This document shows positions 35,725 to 46,055 of a DNA stretch of 64,000 nucleotides, piece by piece. The notes beneath the pieces are model-generated. The model was not told the DNA's origin, searched no databases, and saw only the letters and a program-made list of their open reading frames with translations. Position 1 is the first letter of the stretch, and each line of letters begins with the position of its first letter. Made by a program: the position numbers and the translations under genes. The DNA comes from Hyphodiscus hymeniophilus (lineage: Eukaryota; Ascomycota; Leotiomycetes; Helotiales; Hyphodiscaceae): NCBI GenBank assembly GCA_016508695.1, contig VNKQ01000007.1:1364001-1428000 (forward strand). Reading direction: 5' to 3'.

Positions 35725-38700
35725 ATGAAGACGCTTTTATTCCCGCTCTGGCTCATCTTGTGGTCTGTCGCGCTTACGATGGCCACCACCGAACGCGACA
35801 ACACCTCCTCTGGCGATGAGCGCCGACCTGCCTGGGAAGGGCCCAAATATACAGGCAAGCCCTTGTTTGTCAACCGACATGATGGAACACCTCGCGAGAG
35901 CATCTGGGAGTATCGACGAAATAGAAAGGCGAACTTGGCGGCTGCGGCTGCTGCGAACGCAAATGCGACTGCTGTGAAGCGCGTGCCAAATCAGGAAAAT
36001 ATGCCGATGAAACCCATGGGATGGACGCACAGTAGGGAAGGAAGAGCGCTGGGCCTCACAGAGGCGTTTGCAAGAGTGGATGATAGAGATCATGATACTG
36101 GAGATTTTGCACCGCGTGCAGGACCCGCTTTGAGTGAGAGGGAGGAAGAAACACAAGGGAGAATACCCACGAGACCGATCGCTTGGCGAAACCGCAGTGG
36201 ACGAAAGGCAATGGGACTCACGGAGGCGTTTGCAAGAGTAGATGACACTGAAGGTTTAATAGCACGCCCAAGACCTGCGCTGGGAGGAAGGGAGGAAGCA
36301 GTCAGCGACAGTCGCATTCCGAGGACAAGCACATTTGCACCGGAATCTGCGCAAGGGTCACCGAGATCGTCGAGATCTGAGAGGCCGGCGAATGTTTTTA
36401 ATGGCAGAGAGGAAAGACCGTTTTCTGCGCCCACGATGGAATATGAGAGCGAAGATACCGGAGCGGTGAGAGATACGAGTCCGAGTCCTGGGCCAAGAGA
36501 TAAAAGATGGAGCGCAAAAGAGAGCAAAAGCGAAAGCGATTCATCGAATCACAGCTCAGTACCGGTGGAAATCGAAGGTCTGGCTTACTTCGAAAGGAGA
36601 AGGAGAGAGCTTGAGCGGAATATGGTCAAAGATGACGCCTACTTCGAGAGGAAGAGACTAAAGGATGAGAGAGATCGCGCATATATGGAGAAATCCTTGA
36701 AGAGTACGACACCGCTGTTTGTCGGCAGGTTCGGTTCTTCGAAGATGATGGGGACTGGAAGGACGCTAGAGAGGAAGACGAGCGAGAGCAGCCTTGATGA
36801 GAGGGAGCCCCCGATCACCGTACCGTCTACATGGGGATCCAGGGCAAGGAAGAATAGGGAGTGGATGCAGAAAATTCTCTCACCAGACACATCTTTGGAA
36901 CTCAAGGATCCTCTTGAGGAACCAAAGGATGCTAATCGGCCACGAACAGCATCTGATGTTATTTTACCATCAGTCGAAGATATATCTATAACACAAGAGA
37001 TAACTCCACCAACTTCGCGGCCAGCTTCAGCACAGCCGATGAATGCTTCTCCCGAGAAGAGCAAGATGTGGGACGCGGATTTGGATTTCACGGCGCAGTC
37101 ACTACAAATATCTACGAGTCCACAGCTTCGATTAAAAAGTACCTCGAGGCTTGATGACATTCGATCGCGAGAGATACACAACCTCACTGCTCGAGCTGTT
37201 GCAACGAATCGATTAGAAGAGATCAGGGAGCGAAATTCAGAGGAGAGATCTCTGGGTCCTGCCATCAAGGAATATCCCGAGAAAACCATATTAGAAGAGG
37301 AGGGACAACCAATACCCAATACGCCAATCACGGTATTCGGCAAAAATGATTGGGACGACTACGTCAAACGCAAGAACCCCATATTGTCCGCATCTACCCA
37401 AGGGGAGGATCCACATGACTTGTTGAGGAGGCTCTCAAGGTCGCTGAGCTCAAGTCCGGAAGACTTAGAGCCTGTAAAGGTTTCGGACCTTGGTAAACCG
37501 GACAAGGAAAAGTCCAATCCCTCACATCCCGCCCAGCCTTTGGATCGGGATGGAATAGATTCGGACAAGCCGAGCCACTCGGAATCCGCGAAGAATTCAG
37601 ATCTGGGTAACCCGGAAAAGGCGAAGCCAAGCATTTCGGAACATGTGCGGGACTCAGAACCCACTGATGATCCAGAGGAACGAATAACTGCAGAAGCAAG
37701 ACTTTTCGACCTCCAAGATAAGTCTGAGAAGGGCTCAATTCGAACAGTTTCTCCCACTGAGGACTTTGACGAGACACCGAGACCAAAATCAGATCCATTG
37801 TCACTTCCTACACCGAAAGTGACAGGTGCATACATCGACACACCATTGACCATCAAGACACGAAGTAGGTCACCACGGCGGAGGACGAGGGAGTACAGAC
37901 CGTCATCGAGATTCAGAGACTCAAGGCCTCCTTCAGTCAACGCCGCAACATCTTTGATTAACACTGCGACACACGTCTCTGCAATCGAAGACCTGCGACG
38001 CATTCAGCTCGAGTCAAACGTCGAAGATTCTACGCTTGACAATTTAGAGTCACTCGGAGTTCCACCTCCCGCAGAAGTGACTACGACGGTCGAACCCGTT
38101 CTCGATCTAGAATACAATAATCACGGGCTTCCTCTATCCCAGAAAGAGATTGACCGTCGAGTTGAAGAGATCACATTAGAACGAATGAATAAGTCGTTGA
38201 AAGCAACGACCTCGAGCATCCGCGACGCACGAAAGGGTATTGAGAGACTTGAAGAGCAGGTCTCCTCTTCGTTCGTTAAAGTTGCACAGACACAGTCAAC
38301 CTCACGGCCTGATGATGCAACAACGTATATCAATATTAATCTCAACATCCCGATCCCCAAGCTATGGATCTCGCAACTGCCGTCAAAGCCAGGCATGAAG
38401 GATGGCTGGAAGTTCACTTGGCTCGGTCTTCTCATGCTGTTGTTCGCCGTCTGGTATGTCCTTGAATCAGCAACGTGTGCAAAGTTTTGCCATCCGACGA
38501 ACAGCAGAGTAAATACATGGCAGCCTTCGGATCCATTCTTCCCTTGGGCTATACCGACGAAGTTGGATCAGTGGACAGGAGAAGTGATAAGCTCCACTAT
38601 CGGTGGATTGGCCGACCTGTTCGGTGTAACGGCCACTTGGGATTGGAGCTTCGGCCTGCCAAATTTGCCTAATGGGTACACAGGCGGACCGATAGGTGCT

Positions 38701-38787
38701 AGCGATTGGTGGCTAGGACGGGAGGGCCCTGTTGGAATAAAGCATGAGGATAAGTCCAGTAGCTTTGGCGATGATGAGATGATTTGA
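35725..38787 (+). CDS. Large low-complexity protein with C-terminal transmembrane segment
   Basis: One frame of 1020 codons. The first ATG (35725) gives a hydrophobic N-terminus (MKTLLFPLWLILWSVALT) that could be a signal peptide; a second ATG at 35779 would remove it. Residues about 70-780 are charged and Ser/Arg/Glu-rich, probably disordered. A unit of about 30 residues is duplicated near 93-121 and 149-177 with the shared core GLTEAFARVDD. A helical, possibly coiled-coil stretch (EIDRRVEEITLERMNKSLK..RKGIERLEEQV) precedes a single TM segment near 898-914 (FTWLGLLMLLFAVWYVL). About 105 residues follow, with two close Cys and Trp/Gly-rich sequence (LPNGYTGGPIGASDWW). I do not recognise the family. 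The long disordered region, coiled coil, one TM and short far-side tail resemble nuclear-envelope or ER tethers in layout only. Confidence 0.7.
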   Translation: MKTLLFPLWLILWSVALTMATTERDNTSSGDERRPAWEGPKYTGKPLFVNRHDGTPRESIWEYRRNRKANLAAAAAANANATAVKRVPNQENMPMKPMGWTHSREGRALGLTEAFARVDDRDHDTGDFAPRAGPALSEREEETQGRIPTRPIAWRNRSGRKAMGLTEAFARVDDTEGLIARPRPALGGREEAVSDSRIPRTSTFAPESAQGSPRSSRSERPANVFNGREERPFSAPTMEYESEDTGAVRDTSPSPGPRDKRWSAKESKSESDSSNHSSVPVEIEGLAYFERRRRELERNMVKDDAYFERKRLKDERDRAYMEKSLKSTTPLFVGRFGSSKMMGTGRTLERKTSESSLDEREPPITVPSTWGSRARKNREWMQKILSPDTSLELKDPLEEPKDANRPRTASDVILPSVEDISITQEITPPTSRPASAQPMNASPEKSKMWDADLDFTAQSLQISTSPQLRLKSTSRLDDIRSREIHNLTARAVATNRLEEIRERNSEERSLGPAIKEYPEKTILEEEGQPIPNTPITVFGKNDWDDYVKRKNPILSASTQGEDPHDLLRRLSRSLSSSPEDLEPVKVSDLGKPDKEKSNPSHPAQPLDRDGIDSDKPSHSESAKNSDLGNPEKAKPSISEHVRDSEPTDDPEERITAEARLFDLQDKSEKGSIRTVSPTEDFDETPRPKSDPLSLPTPKVTGAYIDTPLTIKTRSRSPRRRTREYRPSSRFRDSRPPSVNAATSLINTATHVSAIEDLRRIQLESNVEDSTLDNLESLGVPPPAEVTTTVEPVLDLEYNNHGLPLSQKEIDRRVEEITLERMNKSLKATTSSIRDARKGIERLEEQVSSSFVKVAQTQSTSRPDDATTYININLNIPIPKLWISQLPSKPGMKDGWKFTWLGLLMLLFAVWYVLESATCAKFCHPTNSRVNTWQPSDPFFPWAIPTKLDQWTGEVISSTIGGLADLFGVTATWDWSFGLPNLPNGYTGGPIGASDWWLGREGPVGIKHEDKSSSFGDDEMI

Positions 38788-39974
38788 TGATTCACGATGA
38801 TTTGGCGTTTTGGAAGCGGTTGGCATACAGGATTCAGGATATGGAACAGGCGTTTCAACGGCCCTAAAAGCAACGGGCACAATGATTAATATTATTTGAA
38901 GGATTAGGGTGCTGGGATAGGTAGTGGACAACTCACCAGCAAGACGAAGCCCTTTGTAAATAGAATCAAACAAAGTTTTGAAAACAAATCATTCATACTT
39001 TGCTCAGTGAGCGAATCCTTGCTCTCCGGGCATTTTGGCGCAGCATGAGTATCCATACCTGCACCCTTGATTTGGATTCCGAGTACGGATCAAAAAGATT
39101 CTCATAATCCATCACGTTTGAGTTCCTAAACCTCGGTGAGTGTCCAGATCCTATCCATTATGGTGTAGACGTTGAGTAACTGCCTCTTTCGCCGTCAGGG
39201 CCACTGCAATCGAGGCTTTGAGCAAATTAATTAATGAGGTCCGATGAGGAAGGAGGAGAAATTAAGATATCCCTCGTTGTCTAGTCGCTGGGAACGAACA
39301 TTACGATGGCGCAGTGGGGTTGTCATCAATTGGCGAGAGTGCTTGCTTCCAATAAAGATGAGGAAACGCTCTACAAAGTGTATGATCCGATTTGTTTCGC
39401 TTCGTCTCAACACACTCACTCCACAGGACCGGAGTGGTCATGAAGATTTGTTTGAGTAGTTGGTCAAAAAGATCCTCTTGCACTGGAGGGAGCCTTGCTG
39501 GCTAATAGGTATAAAACTCAATCAAATCGGGCCATCCGTTCAAAGCGTCGTGGGAGAGAGCGGATATGCCGAAGATATCATGCTTTATAAATCAATGGGC
39601 TGCGCTCTTTCTAGGGCACCGGGAGGACATCTCAAAACCGTGCTGCTGAAGAGTGCTCAGTTGCTCCGAGTGGAAGGTTGGCAAATAACTTGTTTTGCAA
39701 GTCCGAAATGTCAGCCCTCCAAAACTCGAAACATCGACTGGTGTGGTAAAGTCTGATTTCGTATCAGGGGATAGCAGGTGAGTGAGAGAATGCTTTTGCC
39801 CATTTTTAAAAAAGTATGTACTGTAAATCATCAACGCAAAGCACCTCCAAGCCGCCAATGCCGCCAACACCAACTTAGCCAAGTCCCAGAGCCTCATACC
39901 ATGCAGCCATTTCAGTGCAATCCAATCCAAAGCAATAAAATATCTTCCCTTCCAGCCAGTCATCAAGTGCAGCC
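38788..39974. other. Convergent intergenic region
   Basis: About 1.2 kb between two 3' ends. Several frames of 60-124 codons on both strands have no domain and contradictory overlaps. No repeat family or RNA gene was recognised. Confidence 0.45.
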
Positions 39975-41093
39975 CTACTCAGCCTTGCCCTGGCTTCTGG
40001 TCTTCCTTGCCGCAGTACCAGCGCGGGGTTCTTTCTTCTCCTTCTTCGCACCATTAGTGCCTTTTGGTCTACCTGGCTTCTTCTTGCCAGTCTCTGGAGC
40101 GCTGCCATTGGTATTTTTCTGCTTCTTGGCGTCTGGCTCTCCATTCTCTGTCGCGGGTTTATCGGTCTCAGTGGCGGGCTGCTCCTGCTCTTTGGTGGCG
40201 GGCTCTTCAGCCTTGCGCTTGTCTCCAGCTTTGGCTTCCTCTGTATGTCCGTTTGTTGAGGTGCCATTATGTGTCTGTGTGTCTTCCTTCTTGGACTCTG
40301 CGTTGGAGGAAGAGCCGTTGCTGTTGTCCGATGTCCCGTCTTCCTTGTGACTTGCACCATTCTGCTCGACTTTCAGCTCCGATACGGTTTTTACGACATC
40401 ATTTCCGCTTCGCTCAACTATTAGGAATTTTCAATTAGTTTTGGTGTGAGGAGATAGAAGAGAGCGAGATTCCGGGGGTACAGTTGAACCTAGCATGAAG
40501 AGCCCAATTCATTACATATTTCGAAGAATGTAGCCAAGTTCTGGGATTCCAAATCGTACAACGTCACTCTGATATTGAACATCCGAAATTCAACCCCATA
40601 AAGCAGACTGAGAAATATGGTTCAAGATCTTTCAAGGAGGCTGATATGAGGCAACTAAGCCGGTTGAACTTTGAAGGAAAAATCCATACTGATATAGAAC
40701 TTGGGGCAGCCCTCGTCGTTTCCAATACATGAAACAAGGAAAGCGGAGGGTATACTGACTGTGTACGGCCGGGTCTTCCTTGGTTCCTGTCTTTGTAATG
40801 TCATTGCCGCGATGCGAGGTGACCGTAACATCTCCCGGCTTTACTTCTGCAGCAGTACCCGAAGGATGTGAACCGTTCCATGTCCAAGAGACTATGAAGA
40901 GAAGAACGCAGTGTTAGCGGTAAGTGAACATGTCATGCGAATGATGTCCGATTGCGTGTTCAACCTGGGCAGGAACGGGAGGGGTTTGATAGTCATGGAT
41001 TGAAGAAGCAATGATAGCTCAATTGACTCTTCCAGACTCAAGATGAAGGCAAATCTTCATACCTTTGTCTCCTACTTGAACTGAATCCGTCAT
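39975..41093 (-). CDS. Hva1 TUDOR-domain protein with lysine-rich AT-hook tail
   Basis: Three exons on the minus strand: 41093..41063, 40891..40760, 40417..39975 (201 aa). The first exon is 31 nt (MTDSVQVGDK). Splicing gives the compact domain VGDKVSWTWNGSHPSGTAAEVK..DVTVTSHRGNDITK..PAVHIERSGNDVVKTVSEL (about residues 7-64). This is the 'hypervirulence-associated protein, TUDOR domain' family (DUF2945, Hva1). The rest is a hydrophilic, Lys/Glu/Thr-rich tail ending with KKKPGRPKGTNGAKKEKK, an AT-hook-like GRPKG core, which suggests a chromatin or DNA role. Despite the family name it is found in many non-pathogenic fungi and bacteria. The introns are long for this window (171 and 342 nt), but the phases and the domain join exactly. 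Confidence 0.85.
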
Positions 41094-42091
41094 ATTGGCT
41101 GTACCACTTGAATCGGGGAGCTTGTTCCAAAGGTATTCAAGGTTCCCACAAAAGTCAGAGCAATTGGAGAATAGAAGATGAGGAAGCTGATCAGGCGACT
41201 CTAATGATCCAATTGGGATGAATGCGCAGCTGGGGATGCTCAGTTGCGACAAAGATGTAGAGGAAGACAGACGTTGGACGTTGGGCGAAGATGACGACTT
41301 TGGTGTAATGCCGCTAATGGACGATCCAAGGTACGAGTAGCAAGGAAACTGGTAGAACTGGCTGAGGTAATAGAGATTGACGAATCAAAATACTTTGGTG
41401 AGGATGGAGAATGGGGATGGTACGAAGTAGGTAAGGTAGGCAGGTAAGCCACAGCTGAAAGTGTCAAGTGGAGTCCAAGAGGGCCTCGATTGACGAATGG
41501 TGGCTGGGTCGAATGGATTGCGGGGAAAGATGGCTGACCTACCTTTGCTACTGTGGTACTTAGGTACTTAGGTACTTTACTCCGTATCTACCTCCGTCTC
41601 GAAGAAAGCGCGGGTTTCTTGCCAGAGGTAGACGTCCATAAGCATAAAGTACTTTGGTTGAGGTCCGGACGAGGAGTTAAAATTCCTTACAGTTCAGGCT
41701 CCCTCATTTCCTCGAAATCGTCTTTGAGCCGCAGCTTTTTGGTGACAGAGGGCGGAATGAAACTATGTTATGCCAAGCTTGACAACCCGCCATGTCGAGT
41801 GATCAAGTTTGCATGATGAGCTACTGCAGGTTATCACATCCATCATAGATCCAAGTTCCAATACTTACTGTGTCTGATACAGTCCTCTGTTGCGGCTTTG
41901 CTGGAGTCGTCCATGGTTTGAGAGACATTACTGTCAGAATATCACCAAGTTTCAGATGTTGTGTACTGAATCCAAGTTCTTGCAGTGTAACTCTAGGGCA
42001 TCAGGGAAGTTCTCAAAACATTAGAGGAACTTTGCAGCAATAAAAGTGTGCCTGAGGCAACAATATAATCCTGTCTTCCTCGACCTTAACA
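41094..42091. other. Divergent promoter region, Hva1 / CUS2-like
   Basis: About 1 kb between two start codons. It contains a short tandem ACTTAGGT word (41556..41578) and no convincing gene. A 33-codon two-exon reading on the minus strand starting near 41913 is possible but unsupported. Confidence 0.4.
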
Positions 42092-43282
42092 ATGGGGCGT
42101 CATTTGTCACTTCCAGGTCCGATAAACAACAACTCACAATCACGAGAGATGGATCCCCAGCCCTCAATACCCTTTCCAACTGACCCCTCAGAATTCGATT
42201 CTGACACACGCATCTCCTTCTCGAAACTCGACTCGAAATTCCTCCTTGTTCAAGAAGACGGCACCGAATTCGAATTCGACGAAGCTCTGAAACGCTGGAT
42301 CCCTGTCCTTGACGAAGCCCTCCTAGAAGAACAACAAAAAGCCTATAGAGTCGCTGGCGTAGACGAGAGCGAACCAGTCGAAGCCAAGCGCAAGAAGAGA
42401 AAAAAGGAGTACGTGAATGGTGAGGATGAGGGCGGACGAGCTGTCAAGGCACCAAAGAAGACAAAAGCACCGCTGCCACCCAGAGCAAATACGGCGGTTT
42501 ACGTTACGGGATTGCCGCATGATGTGACTGTTGACGAGGTCCACGAGGTGTTTTCAAGGAAATGTGGAGTCATTGCTGAGGAGATTGATTCTGGAAAGCC
42601 GCGCATTAAGCTTTACACGGATGACAATGGTGACTTCAAGGGCGACGCACTGGTTGTCTTCTTCAAAGCACCTTCAGTAGATATGGCGATCATGCTGTTA
42701 GATGATACGGAGTTTCGGATGAGTACTGGGGAGGGAAGCGGGAAGATGCGTGTCCAGGCTGCCGACGCTTCATACAAGAAAACACAAAATGATGGCAACG
42801 GAGAGGTGAAGGACAAAGAGAAACAGAAGAGGAGTGCGCAGGATAAGGCAAAGATTATCAAGAAGACACAGAAGTTAGATGCGAGACTGGCGGATTGGTC
42901 GGATGACGAGCCGTCTTCCATTGTTGAGACCAGTTCACGGTGGGATAAGGTGGTAATTTTGAAGCACATGTTCAAGTTGGAGGAAATTGAAGAGGATCCT
43001 GCCGCAATATTGGAGATCAAGGAGGATATCAGAGAGGAGTGTGAAAAGTTAGGCCAGGTGACGAACGTGGTGCTTTTCGATATGGAGCTGGATGGTGTTG
43101 CTAGTGTGAGGTTTGCCAATGTGGAGGCGGCGAAGGCGTGTGTAAGCCTCATGGATGGGAGGAATTTTGATGGTCAGAAGGTCGTGGCCTATATCAGTGA
43201 TGGGAAGGAACAGTTCAAGAAGAGTAAGAAGCAGCATGGTGATGAGGCAACGTCCGAGAATAAGGCTGTGGAGGAGAATTAG
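42092..43282 (+). CDS. CUS2: CUS2/HTATSF1-like U2 snRNP splicing factor
   Basis: One frame of 396 codons from the ATG at 42092, which has a good context; a second Met at 42149 (MDPQPS) is an equally plausible start. The conserved N-terminus reads FDSDTRISFSKLDSKFLL and EFDEALKRWIPVLDEALLEEQ. A basic patch follows (KRKKRKKE, about 99-106). RRM1 spans about 133-213 (TAVYVTGLPHDVTVDEV, then GDFKGDALVVFF). A Lys-rich linker leads to the C-terminal UHM-type RRM2 at about 285-375 (KVVILKHMFKLEEIEEDP, EECEKLGQVTNVVLFD, DGVASVRFANVEAAKACV). This order matches Tat-SF1/Cus2, which helps U2 snRNP and SF3b work in prespliceosome assembly in the nucleus. It has no introns and is divergent from the Hva1 gene. 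Confidence 0.92.
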   Translation: MGRHLSLPGPINNNSQSREMDPQPSIPFPTDPSEFDSDTRISFSKLDSKFLLVQEDGTEFEFDEALKRWIPVLDEALLEEQQKAYRVAGVDESEPVEAKRKKRKKEYVNGEDEGGRAVKAPKKTKAPLPPRANTAVYVTGLPHDVTVDEVHEVFSRKCGVIAEEIDSGKPRIKLYTDDNGDFKGDALVVFFKAPSVDMAIMLLDDTEFRMSTGEGSGKMRVQAADASYKKTQNDGNGEVKDKEKQKRSAQDKAKIIKKTQKLDARLADWSDDEPSSIVETSSRWDKVVILKHMFKLEEIEEDPAAILEIKEDIREECEKLGQVTNVVLFDMELDGVASVRFANVEAAKACVSLMDGRNFDGQKVVAYISDGKEQFKKSKKQHGDEATSENKAVEEN

Positions 43283-43833
43283 ATAACGAGGAGAACATTG
43301 ATATTCCACGCTTTCAGCTGGAGGGGAGGGCTGGAGATGAAATACCCAAAAGAGTGTCTTGTACGGATATATTAGAGGCCCAAAGAGGTGATAACCCACA
43401 GACGCACTTCCGCATCCAATGAAATTAAGGTTTTGTTCCTTTTTCAGAGTAAATGTGAAGACACACATAATACCCATGACGCAGTGAAATATGTTGTTTG
43501 TCTGGGTATATACAAGCTGGCATTTTCGTCTTTAACTTCCTCGCTATACCCTACCCCTACATTCACCTTATGATTGACGCTTCCGCCAGCTTCATAATCT
43601 GTCTTAGCCTTCTCAATCAAAATCATAAGAACGATAAGTCTAAGAACAGCCACCTACTGGCACGGCCGGTAGAGCGGTGTGCATGGTCCGCATATGAGAG
43701 TACTGAAGTCGGCTTTTTCATTTCACACGTCCATAAATCATAGCCTTGCGGAGTTGCCGTCTCTGTGCATTATTCTGCTGAATAGTACTATCCTGAGAGA
43801 TAAGTGCTGTTTTCCGAAGTTACTTTTGCCCAA
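43283..43833. other. Convergent intergenic gap
   Basis: About 550 bp between the CUS2-like and acetate kinase 3' ends. Only short frames occur, and the stretch probably represents overlapping 3' UTRs. Confidence 0.5.
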
Positions 43834-45137
43834 TCAGTAGAAGTACTTCTCATCCACAGCACAATCCCTAGCCATCTCAAACTGCTCATCAGTCTGGCAG
43901 ACTAAAGTTTTGTGTCGCGCACTCTTCGCTCCTATGTCTTGAACCACGTCTTTTATCCCCTTTCCATTCAGATCCGAGTCAATTACAAATCCCAAACATG
44001 CAGCTTGCTCAGTGACTTTTTTCCTCAGAAGATCGCTCTTCTCCCCGATTCCTCCTGCAAATACCAATGCATCGACTTTGCCACCTAACGAGACATAATA
44101 CGATCCAACATAATGGCAAATCCGATCAACCATGATATCAAAAGCCAGCTTCATCTTTGGATCATCGGATGAAGCAATCGTTCCGAAATTCGTCGTGCCG
44201 GTCAAAGACTTCCACCCACTTTCCTTGTTGAGGATCTCTTCGGCACGCGAGATATGGAGTTCCTTCGTCGAAGAGGGAGAGAGCTTTCCAACATTCGCTG
44301 CATAGTGGAACACCAGACTATACGTACTCATTAGCAAGCAATTTTCCAAGAACGAAGGGAAAGTGCAAACCTAGGATCTACACTTCCGCTCCTTGTCGCA
44401 CCCGGCAAGCCCGCCAGCGGCGTCAACCCCATACTCGTATCCCAACTCTTCCCCCCCTTGATCGCACAAGCGCTCGCCCCAGATCCCAAATGCAAACAGA
44501 TCAAACTTGTCTCGCCCACCTCCTTCCCCAAGAACGCTGCCACGCTCCTCGTAATGAACGAGTAACTAATACCGTGGAAGCCATACTTCCTCAACTTGTT
44601 CTTCTTCGCAATCTCCAGATCGATCGGGTACGTACAGATATGCTCCGGAATCGTCTGATGGAACTGGCTGTCAAAAACCGCTACATTCTTCGTTCCCGGC
44701 AGCTCTTTGAGACAGAACTTCACGATCTCCAGGGCGGAAGCATTGTGCAGCGGCGCGAGATCGGTGAGCGCTTCGAGGCGGTGGTATGTTTCATCATTGA
44801 TGATTTTTGGAGCATCGAAATCTCCTCCGTGCACAACTCTATGGCAGGCGATTGCAATGTCTTCCTTCTTCGTGATGGCGGAGAAGGAGGGGTCATTGGT
44901 CAGCTCGTCGAGCATGTATTTAAAGGCATCGTTTTGAGAGGTAACTTTTGAGTCTAGCTGCTTGTTCTTGGCGATTGATTCACCACCCCGAGTGTATTTC
45001 AGTTGAGGGGGTGGCGCTGTGAGGCCGTCGATTTGTGTCTCTGCGAGTTCTTTTGGGTCTTGGCCGAGGGAGGCGCGGTAGACGGAGATCTTGACTGAGG
45101 AGGAGCCGGCGTTGATGGAGAGGATTATCTTGGACAT
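43834..45137 (-). CDS. ACK1: Acetate kinase
   Basis: Two exons on the minus strand, 45137..44371 and 44317..43834 (416 aa). It interconverts acetate + ATP and acetyl phosphate + ADP. ASKHA-fold motifs are complete: ILSINAGSSSVKISVY at the N-terminus; CHRVVHGGDFDAP near 95; AVFDSQFHQTIPEHI (substrate site); KYGFHGISYSFITRS; HLGSGASACAIKGGKSWDT; GLPGATRSGSVDPS, split by the intron after SVDP; VDALVFAGGIGEKSDLLRK near 340. No targeting signal is seen, so it is probably cytosolic. The start at 45137 is the first Met of the conserved domain, although the frame is open far upstream. It is divergent from phosphoketolase, whose product is its substrate. In eukaryotes Ack is patchy, and in fungi it is associated with XFP. 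Confidence 0.96.
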
Positions 45138-46055
45138 GTTGGAGTGATTGATTGATTGATGTATACGCTGCAAGGCACTGAGGTTTGGATTTCTCGAGGA
45201 GTTGTCCAGAATTGGTCGCGGAAACCTTAGAGGCATGAAGCCTCCTTGAACAAAATCACCCCTCGGCCTCCTCCTCCATGACGCGACTTGTTTCTTATCG
45301 CTATCACAACCGATGCAGCTAACGTATGACAGCCCATTTTCATTGGTTCTCAAAGGTATTTTGGGCTCCCAGCTCGGACGATTTCTTGGAAGCTCACGCC
45401 ATGCCACTTAATGTCAACTTTCTACACCACGCCACAGGATATGGGCCGATGTGGAGGAATACTCAGCCATTGTACTGCAGCGTATAAATAGTAAACCGAA
45501 GCTTTCTCAGACATTGCATATAGGATAAACTGACTCCCGTCTTCCGACCTGGCAGCCGTGGGACGAGCACGAGGCTGAGAGCCAGCCTGGTCTCACCAGG
45601 ATAAAGTATGACGTTGCTGAGAAAAAGATGCTCGTCAAAAGCTGGATACAGAGGTGATTCGGCTTTCGGAGCTCCCAACAACCAATAGCCAATTACCAAA
45701 GAAAAGGAGAACGTGAAGAAGCACCAGCGAGTTCTAATTAAAGTGGCACCGCAAGCCGCACTCTTGTATTGATGATACTGACGGCAAGTTACGCAAGACT
45801 TCCTCGTTCATTCCACCAAGCCGAATAGTAGGACTGGAACAAAAACCTTACGAGCTTTAGATCCATAGGTACAAAGATTTTCCTCGTCGATTCATATCTG
45901 GTCGACCTCTTATTTCCACTCCTATCCGCCTGTTTCCCTCACCTGTCTCAACAAATCCATCGTGCCTACTTCATCTCTTCGCACTGACATCATCCAAGCG
46001 AGGGAAGTATTACAAGCATCTCCAGACACAAATTCGGACCAACACCACAGTAAAA
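45138..46055. promoter_or_regulatory. Divergent ACK1-XFP intergenic (probable bidirectional promoter)
   Basis: About 0.9 kb lies between the two start codons of one pathway. No gene is supported inside. GTGGAG at 45451..45456 fits the loose CreA site SYGGRG, but one such site is expected by chance. Co-regulation is an inference from the layout. Confidence 0.45.

Noticed and set aside
41820..41935. Possible tiny two-exon gene on the minus strand (start MDDSSKAATEDC)
   Set aside because: A donor and acceptor exist, but the product would be 33 residues with no known family. It is more likely promoter sequence.
45451..45456. CreA binding site in the ACK1-XFP promoter
   Set aside because: One match to a six-base degenerate consensus in 0.9 kb is expected by chance.
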